This document shows, in pieces, positions 50,536 through 59,330 of a stretch of 64,000 bases of DNA. Source of the DNA: Sphingobacterium arenae (GTDB lineage Bacteria > Bacteroidota > Bacteroidia > Sphingobacteriales > Sphingobacteriaceae). Location of the stretch: contig NZ_JACNYK010000001.1 in the NCBI RefSeq assembly GCF_014692505.1, forward strand, positions 1,497,922 through 1,561,921. The letters run 5' to 3'. Within the stretch, counting starts at the first letter, position 1, and the number at the start of each line of letters is the position of its first letter. Position numbers and translations under genes: made by a program. The notes below the pieces were generated by a model that did not search any database, had not been told where the DNA came from, and saw only the letters and a program-made list of their open reading frames with translations.

Positions 50536-52886
50536 TTCACGGCTAATCCTACACCAAAACCCATATCGCTATCATAATGCGTGCGGATACCAAAATTCCG
50601 AGTAAGGATATACCGTAAGTCGAGCATATATTCTTTATCGGTGTTGACCATAAAACCTGCGCGCAGTCGTCTGGATACAGGAATATCTTCACGCATCAAG
50701 GCTAACCGCACAATACCGTCATGATACATTTCCGCTTGAAAATTAATGAGCATCGGTAATGTGTACATGACTCCTACACTAAAGGCACTCCGGCTATCTT
50801 TCTTATTTACCTGTCCGAACATATTCTTTTCCTGTTCGTTGTGCCCCATTTTTCGATAGCGCCAGTCGAAACCGACAAACGGCATAAGCCACTGCATTTT
50901 TCCGATATACCGGCCGAAGTGCGTTTCTACCTCATAACCATGCATATCATGATAGCCTAACCGCCATTCTGTCCCTAAGCTCCAACGTGTGTTTTGCAAC
51001 ATCGCTTGCCCGTCATTACCGTTGGTCGCAAAATCATTTTCGGCCATGAAATGCAGCATATTGCTTTCGCGTTGTAGCACTTTATAAGCCTTTTCCTTAT
51101 CGGGGAGCAAGTCATTTTGATAATCACCTACCGCGAATACACGGTTCATGCCGGCCATCATATGGTATAAGATATGGCAATGGAAAAACCAGTCTCCTTC
51201 CGTGTTTGCCATAAATTCGATGGTATCTGTTTCCATGGGCATGATATCCAACACATTTTTTAAAGGAGCATATTCACCCTGCCCGTTCAGAACACGGAAA
51301 TCAAAACCATGCAGGTGCATGGGGTGGCGCATCATGGAGTTATTGAATAGAATAATCCGTAAAACTTCTCCTTTATCCACCGGGATTTTGTCTGTTTCGG
51401 ATAAAACCTTATTGTCCATACTCCATACATACCGATTCATGTTCCCCGTCAATTCAAATCGAAGTTCCTTGACAGGCGCATCACTAGGCAAGGTAGTCTT
51501 GTGAGGCGATTTCAACATCGCATAGTTTAACGTCACCATTTTCTGGGATGATAGCTCGCGTCCGTTATGTTGTTTATGGTTAACGTGGTTATGATCAGAT
51601 GTATGTTCCTGAGCGTAATGATGAGCGTTTTTCTGTTCTTGCTGATGCGCTGCATTATCATCGTGGTGATGATCATGCTCCGTTTGGTGTGTATTACCAT
51701 CTGATGAGGTTGCACCGTGCTCGTGATGCCCCTCCTCTGCGGGGATTTCCGGATACATCACCGCGTTCATATCCATCTTTTGAAGCCCCATATCCATGCC
51801 CATATCGTCCATATCACCGTTCATCTTCATCATGTCGTTCATCATCTTCATCCCCTCAAAGTACCGTAAACGGGGTAAAGGCGAAACGAGCTGGCGAATA
51901 CCTTCGCCGATATAAACAGAAGCAGAACCGGAACGATCTTCCGCTGTTGCCATTAGCTCATAAGCGGTATGTTCTGCCGGAATATCGACAATAATATCAT
52001 AAGTCTCCGATACACCGATGATCAGTCGGTCCACTTCTACGGGAACCACATCGTTACCGTCGTTAGCAACGACCGTTATTTTGCCGCCGGCATAGGTCAT
52101 CCAAAAATAGGAAGAGGCACCACCGTTAATAACCCGGAGGCGCACGCGATCCCCTGCTTTAAACTGGGAAAGTTGTTGTTCGCTCGTGCCGTTTATCAAA
52201 AACTTTTCGTAATAAACATCACTAACGTCCATAGCTTCCATACGCTTCCATTCATTCACTACTTTTGTTTTAAAATGACCTGCCTTGATTGCCTCGGCGT
52301 AGCTTTGTACCGTATTCTTCTTGATACCAAACCAATCGTTCCCCGTACCCAGCATACGCTGTACATGATGCGGGTGGAGATCCGTCCATTCACTCAAAAC
52401 CACAGGGATGGTCGGTATGTCGTCAATTCCCTTCCGAAAGCTACGGTCATCCTTGCGTTTCTGAAAAATGATAGCACCATACATGCCTATCTGTTCCTGA
52501 AAGCCAGAGTGGCTGTGGTACCAATAGGTACCATTTTGCTTTACAGGGAAACGATAAGTGTAAGTTGCCCCCGCAGGTATAGGCATTTGGGTAAGAAATG
52601 GTACACCGTCTTCTCGGTTGGGTAGCTGTACACCGTGCCAATGCAAAGAGGTGCTTTCTTTAAGCTGGTTATGCACGACGATTTCGGCGGTGTCGCCTTC
52701 TGTAAAGATCAATGTCGGCATCGGAATCTGTCCATTTACGGCAATGGCGTGTCTTTCTTTTCCACTGTAGTTAACCAGTGTATCCGTCACGTATAGATCG
52801 TATCGGACGACGTTTTGGGCAAAAGTAAACGAAACAGATAAAAGGAGAGGGAACAGGAAGGATAGATACCGACTAAACATATTCAT
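50529..52886 (-). CDS. Multicopper oxidase fused to CopB-like outer-membrane domain
   Basis: 785 residues. Signal peptide (cleavage about TFAQ). Copper sites: HWHG (82-85), HSH (124-126), HPMHLHG (521-527) and HCHILYHMMAGM (569-580), the three cupredoxin-like copper centres of CopA/CueO oxidases. Residues 345-445 are a Met/His-rich linker with many copper-binding residues. From about 620 the sequence changes to amphipathic beta strands, ending GFGVGLAVNY, resembling the CopB outer-membrane protein. So copper oxidation and an outer-membrane anchor are joined in one chain. Likely the end of the copper operon. Confidence 0.88.
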   Translation of the reverse strand: MNMFSRYLSFLFPLLLSVSFTFAQNVVRYDLYVTDTLVNYSGKERHAIAVNGQIPMPTLIFTEGDTAEIVVHNQLKESTSLHWHGVQLPNREDGVPFLTQMPIPAGATYTYRFPVKQNGTYWYHSHSGFQEQIGMYGAIIFQKRKDDRSFRKGIDDIPTIPVVLSEWTDLHPHHVQRMLGTGNDWFGIKKNTVQSYAEAIKAGHFKTKVVNEWKRMEAMDVSDVYYEKFLINGTSEQQLSQFKAGDRVRLRVINGGASSYFWMTYAGGKITVVANDGNDVVPVEVDRLIIGVSETYDIIVDIPAEHTAYELMATAEDRSGSASVYIGEGIRQLVSPLPRLRYFEGMKMMNDMMKMNGDMDDMGMDMGLQKMDMNAVMYPEIPAEEGHHEHGATSSDGNTHQTEHDHHHDDNAAHQQEQKNAHHYAQEHTSDHNHVNHKQHNGRELSSQKMVTLNYAMLKSPHKTTLPSDAPVKELRFELTGNMNRYVWSMDNKVLSETDKIPVDKGEVLRIILFNNSMMRHPMHLHGFDFRVLNGQGEYAPLKNVLDIMPMETDTIEFMANTEGDWFFHCHILYHMMAGMNRVFAVGDYQNDLLPDKEKAYKVLQRESNMLHFMAENDFATNGNDGQAMLQNTRWSLGTEWRLGYHDMHGYEVETHFGRYIGKMQWLMPFVGFDWRYRKMGHNEQEKNMFGQVNKKDSRSAFSVGVMYTLPMLINFQAEMYHDGIVRLALMREDIPVSRRLRAGFMVNTDKEYMLDLRYILTRNFGIRTHYDSDMGFGVGLAVNY

Positions 52887-52907
52887 CTTTTTAAATATTG
52901 TTATTTT

Positions 52908-53333
52908 TTAATGATGTTTTCCTTGATGTGATGAACCTTGATGGTGATCATGTTGCGAATGCTCATCGGTCTTTGTTTTGGGCTTCGATTGCTTCAATTT
53001 ACGATCATATTGACAACAGTCATGTAAATTACTGTAGACATCATCAGGAGCCAAATATTTTTCATTATCATAGCCCACTTGTGCAATACGTTTCAAGACT
53101 GTGTCCACTGTCGTCTTTTCTGCATCGTAGGTAATAGAAGCTCGCTGGTTATCGGCATCCCAAACAACCTGTGCTTCATTTTTTACATTACCTGCTTTCT
53201 CGATTGTACGCTTGCACATACCGCAATTGCCATTGACTTTCGCGGTCTCGGTTTTTGCATTTTTTATCTGCGCGATCGATAGCGTCGATAAAAGGACGAA
53301 ACATGTCGTGATAATATAAGATAATCTCTTCAT
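52908..53333 (-). CDS. Periplasmic heavy-metal-associated domain protein
   Basis: 141 residues with a signal peptide (cleavage about SIAQ). HMA domain with the metal motif GNCGMCKRTIEKAG (Cys37, Cys40), then a second Cys pair, HDCCQYDRK, near residue 105. The C-terminus is His-rich (SQHDHHQGSSHQGKHH), a probable copper-binding tail. It may carry copper in the periplasm between CopA and the multicopper oxidase. Encoded between those genes, 22 bp from each neighbour. Confidence 0.88.
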   Translation of the reverse strand: MKRLSYIITTCFVLLSTLSIAQIKNAKTETAKVNGNCGMCKRTIEKAGNVKNEAQVVWDADNQRASITYDAEKTTVDTVLKRIAQVGYDNEKYLAPDDVYSNLHDCCQYDRKLKQSKPKTKTDEHSQHDHHQGSSHQGKHH

Positions 53334-53355
53334 TTTTTTATTGTTTTATCGTTTA

Positions 53356-53577
53356 CTAAACTTGCGTCGGTTCTATTTTAAAGCCCGCTTTCTGAACCGA
53401 ATCTATAACCTCTTTTTCCGTCGCCGTATCTGCAACAACGGTTAACACTTTATCTTTATTGTCGGTGTCTACGTCCCATTTGGTTACCCCATCCAGTCCA
53501 TTTAGAAATGGTGTTACACCAGATACGCATCCGCCACAATTGATGTTTGTTTTGAATTTAAAAGTTTTATTTTCCAT
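53356..53577 (-). CDS. Cytoplasmic copper chaperone-like HMA protein (CopZ type)
   Basis: 73 residues, a single HMA domain. The motif INCGGCVSGVTPFLNGLDGV has CxxC at residues 14 and 17. No signal peptide, so cytoplasmic; it would deliver Cu(I) to CopA or the regulator. Part of the copper cluster, 69 bp downstream of copA. Confidence 0.9.
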   Translation of the reverse strand: MENKTFKFKTNINCGGCVSGVTPFLNGLDGVTKWDVDTDNKDKVLTVVADTATEKEVIDSVQKAGFKIEPTQV

Positions 53578-53646
53578 GATGTTCCATTGTAAATTATGTG
53601 TGTGAATTATATTTATTATCTGTAGTTGTTTACGTTTGGTGCAACG

Positions 53647-55869
53647 TTACTTCTTCCATTTCAACCGTAAACTGTTACTTACCACGCTTACACTACTCAA
53701 TGCCATCGCCGCACCGGCAATCATTGGGTTGAGCAGGAACCCATTTATCGGGTATAATATACCTGCTGCAATTGGGATGCCAATTAGGTTGTAAATGAAA
53801 GCCCAAAATAAGTTCTGTTTGATAGTAGCCACGGTCTGTTTAGATAATTTGATCGCTTCGGGTATCTTCTTTAAATCGGAGGAAATGATGGTCATTTTCG
53901 CCACATCGATCGCGATATCACTTCCTTTCCCCATAGCGATACTCACATCGGCGGTTGCCAAAGCGGTGCTATCGTTAATACCGTCGCCTACCATAGCAAC
54001 TACCTTTCCTCGCTGATGTAACTCCTTAACGAAGTCTGCCTTATGCTGCGGTAACATCTCGGCTTTATAATGGGCGATTCCTATCTGCGCTGCAATTGCT
54101 TTGGCAGTTGCTTCGTTGTCGCCGGTAAGCATATATAATTCGATGCCCATCTCCTGGAGCTGTTGGATAGCTTCGGCCGAAGTATCTTTTATTCTATCGG
54201 AGATTGCCAATACGGCAAGCGCTTCTGTACGATTAGCAAACCAAATAACCGTTTTAGATTGGGTGCTCCACGTGTCGGCGTGTTGCTGGAGTTTGGGTGA
54301 AATTTGGATCCCATTTTCCGTCAATAGCTTTTTGTTGCCCGCATAGTAATTTTCATCTTCGTAAGTTGCTTTAGCACCTTTCCCGGTAATGCTTTCAAAG
54401 GAAGATAACGAAAGCGTCTGGCTGTTTTCCAAATGTTTTACGACGGCGTCGGCTAGGGGATGTTCGGATTGTTTCTCCAAACTAAATAATATATTTTTGT
54501 CGATACCGCCATCGCGAAGCCAGTGTGCGTCCGTCACTTCTGGCTTACCTTCGGTAATGGTACCGGTTTTATCCAGAATAATGGCGTCCACCTTTTGGGC
54601 CAATTCTAAGCTTTCCGCGTCCTTAATTAAAATACCCCGCTCAGCCCCTTTTCCAACGCCTACCATAATAGCCGTAGGCGTTGCAAGACCCAATGCACAT
54701 GGACAGGCAATGACCAAAACAGTAACAGCAGCTAGAAGACCATGCACAAGACCTTCATTTCCGTCTAATACGAGCCATAAGATAAAAGTGAGCAACGCAA
54801 TCGCCATAACGATAGGAACGAATATACCGGCTATCTTATCGACCAGCTTTTGTACAGGCGCTTTACTGCCTTGTGCATCCTGCACCATCTTGATAATTTG
54901 CGCAAGCATTGTTTCTTTGCCTACCTTGGTCGCTTTAAATTGGAAGCTTCCTTTTTGGTTAATGGTGCCGGCAAAGACTTTTTCGTTTTCTTGTTTCTGC
55001 ACCGGGATAGGTTCGCCGCTGAGCATGCTTTCGTCGACGTATGAATTCCCGGAGGTAACTATACCGTCTACGGCGATCTTTTCACCCGGCTTTACCAAAA
55101 TCACGTCGTCCACATGGACGTCTTCAATAGCCATTTCTTTTTCGGTTCCGTCGGGAAGGATGACGACAACATTTTTGGGTTGTAGGCCCATCAACTTTTT
55201 GATGGCCGTGGAGGTGTTTCCCTTGGCTCGTTCTTCTAATAATTTGCCCAATAGAATAAATGCAATGATAACGGCGGCCGCTTCAAAATAGACATGTGCT
55301 TCTAGTCCTCTGCTATGCCAGAAATCTGGGTACAGCATATTAAAGACACTAAAGATATAGGCGATCCCCGTGCTCATTGCGACGAGTGTATCCATATTCG
55401 CCGAACGGTGTTTGGCTTGCTTCCAGGCGTTGATAAAGAAATCCCTTCCCAGCCATAGGACGACCGGAGTAGAGAATAACCACATAATTTCATTGCCATA
55501 GGGCATGTCCATAAAAAACATGCCGATCACAACCACCGGAAGTGATAGAATAATTGCCCAAAGCGTTTTGTCTTTTAGCGTTTTATATTTTTTCTCATGA
55601 ATGGCTTCGAGGGTTTCCTGCTGCGTACTTTCATCTTCCAAGAGCAAATCATAACCTATCGCTTGCAACGCTTTTTGCATAGTCATAGGGCTGGTCGTCT
55701 CCGGCTGGTATTCAACGGTAAGGGTGCCATTGGCAAAGTTTACCGCAGCGTCCAATACTCCCGGCACTGCTTTAACGGTGCTTTCGGAACTTACAGCACA
55801 GCCTGCACAGGTCATATTCAAGACCGGAAATGATTCTTTTACCGCCGTTTGTTTATTATTTGTAGCCAT
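53647..55869 (-). CDS. copA: Cu(+)-translocating P-type ATPase
   Basis: 740 residues. N-terminal HMA domain with MTCAGCAVSS (Cys21, Cys24), several transmembrane helices, and the signature CPCALGLATPTAIMVGVGKGAERGILIK with the CPC metal site. The phosphorylation site is DKTGTITEGKP; the hinge GDGINDSTALATADVSIAMGKGSDIAIDVA is present. Exports Cu(I) from the cytoplasm. The gene is divergent by strand order from nothing; the AraC-type regulator lies just upstream on the same strand. Confidence 0.96.
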   Translation of the reverse strand: MATNNKQTAVKESFPVLNMTCAGCAVSSESTVKAVPGVLDAAVNFANGTLTVEYQPETTSPMTMQKALQAIGYDLLLEDESTQQETLEAIHEKKYKTLKDKTLWAIILSLPVVVIGMFFMDMPYGNEIMWLFSTPVVLWLGRDFFINAWKQAKHRSANMDTLVAMSTGIAYIFSVFNMLYPDFWHSRGLEAHVYFEAAAVIIAFILLGKLLEERAKGNTSTAIKKLMGLQPKNVVVILPDGTEKEMAIEDVHVDDVILVKPGEKIAVDGIVTSGNSYVDESMLSGEPIPVQKQENEKVFAGTINQKGSFQFKATKVGKETMLAQIIKMVQDAQGSKAPVQKLVDKIAGIFVPIVMAIALLTFILWLVLDGNEGLVHGLLAAVTVLVIACPCALGLATPTAIMVGVGKGAERGILIKDAESLELAQKVDAIILDKTGTITEGKPEVTDAHWLRDGGIDKNILFSLEKQSEHPLADAVVKHLENSQTLSLSSFESITGKGAKATYEDENYYAGNKKLLTENGIQISPKLQQHADTWSTQSKTVIWFANRTEALAVLAISDRIKDTSAEAIQQLQEMGIELYMLTGDNEATAKAIAAQIGIAHYKAEMLPQHKADFVKELHQRGKVVAMVGDGINDSTALATADVSIAMGKGSDIAIDVAKMTIISSDLKKIPEAIKLSKQTVATIKQNLFWAFIYNLIGIPIAAGILYPINGFLLNPMIAGAAMALSSVSVVSNSLRLKWKK

Positions 55870-55966
55870 AGCTTTATACCTTTCTTGTTGTTATCAACAA
55901 AGTTCGGCATAAAGAGTTGATAGGATCTTACACTATTTCGGGAAAGAGTTGTAAGATTTACATACA

Positions 55967-56539
55967 TTATACTTCATCTAGCGGCTTACGCTTATCCTCT
56001 TTAATTTTTTTAAAATGGCTGGGCGATAGGCCGGTAACCTTCTTAAACTGGTTGCTCAGATAGGCTACACTGGAATAGCCCAGCTGATAAGCGATTTCGC
56101 TTAACGACAACTCATCGTACACCAATAATTCCTTCACCCGTTCTATTTTTTGCGCGATGTGATATTTTTCGATCGTGATACCTTCGACTTCGGAGAATAA
56201 GTTAGACAGGTAGTTGTAATCATGATGGAGCTCATCGGCTAAAACATCGGAGAGGTTAACCGTACGTTCTCCATCTTGTTCGCGAACCCATTTTATAACG
56301 ATGGCCTTTATCTGCGCAATGAGTTGGCTCTTTTTGTCGTCTATTAACTCAAATCCGAGTGGCTCCAGAACGTCTGCAATCTTACCTAACTGTACTTGCG
56401 CCGATGCCTCCGTCAACACCACTTCTCCTAATTTTATCGCCTGTATATGGAAACCGAGTTTCTCTACCTCTTGTCGAACAACCATGATACAACGGTTGCA
56501 TACCATGTTTTTGATGTATATCGTCATGTTTTTATACAT
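55967..56539 (-). CDS. AraC-family regulator with N-terminal HMA-like domain
   Basis: 190 residues. Residues 1-75 have a ferredoxin-like HMA fold with MVCNRCIMVVRQEVEKLGFH (Cys14, Cys17), and residues 100-185 are an AraC DNA-binding domain (LSEIAYQLGYSSVAYLSNQFKKVTGLSPSHFKKI). The combination suggests direct Cu(I) sensing. It is first gene of the copper block, on the same strand as copA and 97 bp upstream. Likely activates the copA operon when copper is high. Confidence 0.85.
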   Translation of the reverse strand: MYKNMTIYIKNMVCNRCIMVVRQEVEKLGFHIQAIKLGEVVLTEASAQVQLGKIADVLEPLGFELIDDKKSQLIAQIKAIVIKWVREQDGERTVNLSDVLADELHHDYNYLSNLFSEVEGITIEKYHIAQKIERVKELLVYDELSLSEIAYQLGYSSVAYLSNQFKKVTGLSPSHFKKIKEDKRKPLDEV

Positions 56540-56591
56540 TATACGAACCTATAGCTATTATGCAAAATAACGAAGAATAATGGGATTCTCT

Positions 56592-56947
56592 TTTCTTTTT
56601 TTCTTGATAAAAAAAGAAACAAAAAAATCAAGACTGAGCACGTTTCTGCTATTTTTATTCTCCTATTCCTGAACAGAATGAAACTCACTTCGTTCAAACA
56701 ACATTCTGTTCTATACGGAATAGTCTACATAAAAATGGACGCAGAAAAGTACAAGGTCATTTTAGTATAAGTAATTGCCATGCTATATAAAACGCTTTTA
56801 GTTACGCATTCGCACTATCCCTCCTTAACCCTTAAGGTCGCATCCAAATGTTTTACAACTGCACCAATTCATCCTTAGTACTATCCATTCCTCTCAAATA
56901 TCCGAAGCGACGACTTTTTTGGTTCTTTTTTGAGAGAAAAAAGAACA
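56592..56947 (+). repeat. Dispersed structured repeat, copy R4
   Basis: 356-bp copy in the divergent AraC / hydrolase gap. Opens TTTCTTTTTTTCTTGAT..AGAA; TCTTGAT pairs with ATCAAGA as in R1. Helix 2: GCACGTTTCTGC (56638-56649) with GCAGAAAAGTAC (56741-56752), 10 of 12 pairs. Helix 3: GAACAGAATG (56671-56680) with CATTCTGTTC (56702-56711), perfect, and flanking TATTCC / GGAATA. Helix 4: GTCGCATCC.. (from 56837) with ..CCGAAGCGAC (to 56912). Ends GTTCTTTTTTGAGAGAAAAAAGAAC (stem), 25 bp before the hydrolase ATG. Confidence 0.85.
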
Positions 56948-56972
56948 ATGAAAAACCTTATCTTTACCCCTT

Positions 56973-57746
56973 ATGGAAATTTTACATTCACGAATATACG
57001 GAGAAGATAAACCTGGTACACCGCTATTAGTTATGCATGGCTTATTTGGAATGTCTGATAACTGGGGATCCTTTGCCCGTGAATTTGGTCAGGAGAGACC
57101 GATTCATTTGCTGGATCTGCGTAACCATGGGCATAGCTTTCATAGTGAAGAGATGTCGTTGGTGGCCATGGTCGATGATTTAGAGGCTTATATTTCACAT
57201 CATCAATTGAGCGAGGTCGATATTCTTGGACATTCCCTTGGGGGGAAAGCAGCTATGCAATATGCGGTTTCTAAGTCGACAAATATCCGTAAGCTGATTA
57301 TTGTGGATATTGCTCCGAAAGCTTATCCTCCACATCATCAAAAAATAATTGAAGCATTGAAGGCGGTGACGATTGGCGAAGCCAGTAATCGCGGAGATGT
57401 AGAAAACCAACTGCGCCAATATTTGGATGAAATCGGTGTTATTCAATTTTTGCTAAAAAACGTATATATTAAGGGAGACCGTACGTTAGACTGGCGTTTT
57501 AATCTAAAAACGCTCACGGAAAAATACGCTGAATTTATCACGGTGGGGGTAGAGCCTGGCGTGTATGAAGGGGAGACTCTATTCGTGTCTGGCGAGAAAT
57601 CAAATTATATCTTGGAAGAAGACTATCCGATGATCAAAGAGATGTTCCCGAATTCGGTCGTCAAGACGGTTCCTAAAGCGGGGCATTGGGTGCAAGCCGA
57701 AAATCCGAAAGCGTTCAATGAACTGGTTGCCCAATTTTTAGGCTAG
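56973..57746 (+). CDS. Alpha/beta-fold hydrolase, YbfF-like
   Basis: 257 residues. Starts MEILHSRIYGEDKPGTPLLVMHGLFGMSDNW; nucleophile elbow ILGHSLGGKAAMQYAV with Ser in GHSLGG; and His in KAGHWVQAENP near the end; the acid is probably in FVSGEKSNY-flanking region. Similar to YbfF esterases. Cytoplasmic; substrate not assigned. The start lies 25 bp after repeat R4. Confidence 0.9.
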   Translation: MEILHSRIYGEDKPGTPLLVMHGLFGMSDNWGSFAREFGQERPIHLLDLRNHGHSFHSEEMSLVAMVDDLEAYISHHQLSEVDILGHSLGGKAAMQYAVSKSTNIRKLIIVDIAPKAYPPHHQKIIEALKAVTIGEASNRGDVENQLRQYLDEIGVIQFLLKNVYIKGDRTLDWRFNLKTLTEKYAEFITVGVEPGVYEGETLFVSGEKSNYILEEDYPMIKEMFPNSVVKTVPKAGHWVQAENPKAFNELVAQFLG

Positions 57747-57809
57747 CGTACAACGGTATATATGTAACAAAATTTTCCTATCTTCGGCCTTTATCCAAGT
57801 GAACTATAT

Positions 57810-59261
57810 ATGAAGCAAGTACGTAATTTATTGTGCTCCGTCGTTATACCTATTGGTTTATTGGTAGGCTGCGGAGAGACCCAAAACAAACAAGTACAAG
57901 AAACGGACAAGGCGTGGCAAACAGCCGATAGCATACGCGCGTTGATTGTGGAACCCACTTTCGCTGCGAAAGATTTTGTCATTACGGAATACGGTGCTGG
58001 TTTAGATAGCACCGTGCTAAGCACCAAAGCGATCAACGGAGCTATTGAAGCCTGTCATTCCGATGGGGGAGGACGAGTGATCGTTCCTAAAGGCACGTTT
58101 TTAACCGGTGCAATCCATCTGAAGAGCAACGTCAACCTACATCTGGAAGATGGCGCAAAATTGTTGTTCAGCCGGGATGTGGCAGACTATAAGCCGCTGG
58201 TGAAGACGCGTTGGGAAGGAATGGAGTGTATGAACTACTCGCCTTTGATTTATGCTTATGGTCAAGAAAATATTGCTATTACCGGAAATGGTGTCCTCGA
58301 TGGAAATGCCAATAACGAACATTGGTGGCCATGGAAAGCGAAGAAAGAGCACGGTTGGGTTGAAGGGATGGATAACCAGCTGGCTGCTGTTAAGAAACTG
58401 ACGCAGGACGTAAAAGATAGGACTCCTGTAGAAAAGCGTATATACGGCGACGGACATTTCTTGCGTCCACCGTTTATTCAACCTTATAATTCTTCCAATA
58501 TTCTGATTGCAGATGTGAAAATCATTAATGCACCGTTCTGGAATATTAACCCGGTACTATGTGAAAACGTCACCGTACGTAATGTGAGTGTGGTGACACA
58601 TGGACCAAATAATGATGGTTGTAATCCAGAATCCAGCAAAAATGTGTTGATAACAGATTGTTATTTTGATACGGGAGATGATTGTATTGCTATAAAATCG
58701 GGTCGAAACGAAGATGGTCGCGAGATCGGACGTCCTGCAGAAAACCATATCATCGAAAATTGTGAGATGAAGGATGGACACGGTGGTATTGTACTGGGTA
58801 GCGAGATATCTGGCGGTGCAAGGAATATTTTTGCGCAAAACCTCAAGATGGATAGCCCCGAGCTCGACAGGATACTACGGATCAAAACGAGTTCGCTCCG
58901 CGGTGGGATCATAGAAGATATTTATGTGCGTAATATTGAAGTGGGCACCTACAAAGAGGCGGCAGTCCTAGTAGATATGTATTACGAAAACCCGGGCGAT
59001 TTTATGCCTACAGTACGTAATATTACCGTAGAGAACTTGAATGTAAAACAAGGAGGGAAGTTCGGCGTGTTGATCAACGCTTATGAAGAATCTCCAGCAG
59101 AAAATCTTAAAATTATCAATTCAAATATCGAGGGGGTAGATGTACCTATTCAGGCGAACTATACGAAAGGGATGAAGTTTGATAATGTAACGATCAATGG
59201 AAAGTTGGTAACGGAAGAGGATGTGCAATCGTCATCTGGAGCTGAGTTTGAAACCTTTTAA
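57810..59261 (+). CDS. Glycoside hydrolase family 28 lipoprotein
   Basis: 483 residues. Lipobox LLVGC (Cys about 21). The right-handed beta-helix has GH28 motifs: NNDGCNPESSKN (variant of NTD), TGDDCIAIKSG (catalytic DD), DGHGGIVLGSE (GHG) and RILRIKTSS (RIK). Polygalacturonase-like; hydrolyses galacturonan or rhamnogalacturonan side chains. Exact specificity cannot be read. Secreted, membrane-anchored. Independent gene with shared terminator at 59286. Confidence 0.93.
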   Translation: MKQVRNLLCSVVIPIGLLVGCGETQNKQVQETDKAWQTADSIRALIVEPTFAAKDFVITEYGAGLDSTVLSTKAINGAIEACHSDGGGRVIVPKGTFLTGAIHLKSNVNLHLEDGAKLLFSRDVADYKPLVKTRWEGMECMNYSPLIYAYGQENIAITGNGVLDGNANNEHWWPWKAKKEHGWVEGMDNQLAAVKKLTQDVKDRTPVEKRIYGDGHFLRPPFIQPYNSSNILIADVKIINAPFWNINPVLCENVTVRNVSVVTHGPNNDGCNPESSKNVLITDCYFDTGDDCIAIKSGRNEDGREIGRPAENHIIENCEMKDGHGGIVLGSEISGGARNIFAQNLKMDSPELDRILRIKTSSLRGGIIEDIYVRNIEVGTYKEAAVLVDMYYENPGDFMPTVRNITVENLNVKQGGKFGVLINAYEESPAENLKIINSNIEGVDVPIQANYTKGMKFDNVTINGKLVTEEDVQSSSGAEFETF

Positions 59262-59285
59262 CTGGGAGAGTATCCCATAAGAAAA

Positions 59286-59330
59286 ATAAATGGCGGACAT
59301 TTCTTATGCACCGCCATTTATATTTTTATT
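59286..59330. terminator. Bidirectional terminator between GH28 and phytase
   Basis: ATAAATGGCGG (59286-59296) pairs with CCGCCATTTAT (59311-59321), with T-rich sequence on both sides. It serves the plus-strand GH28 gene and the minus-strand phytase gene. Confidence 0.85.

Noticed and set aside
51969..52625. A 218-codon plus-strand ORF antisense to the multicopper oxidase
   Set aside because: It overlaps the copper-binding region of a clearly recognised gene and shows no domain of its own.
54389..55291. A 300-codon plus-strand ORF antisense to copA
   Set aside because: It is a shadow of the P-type ATPase. It has no motif and lacks promoter or terminator signals.
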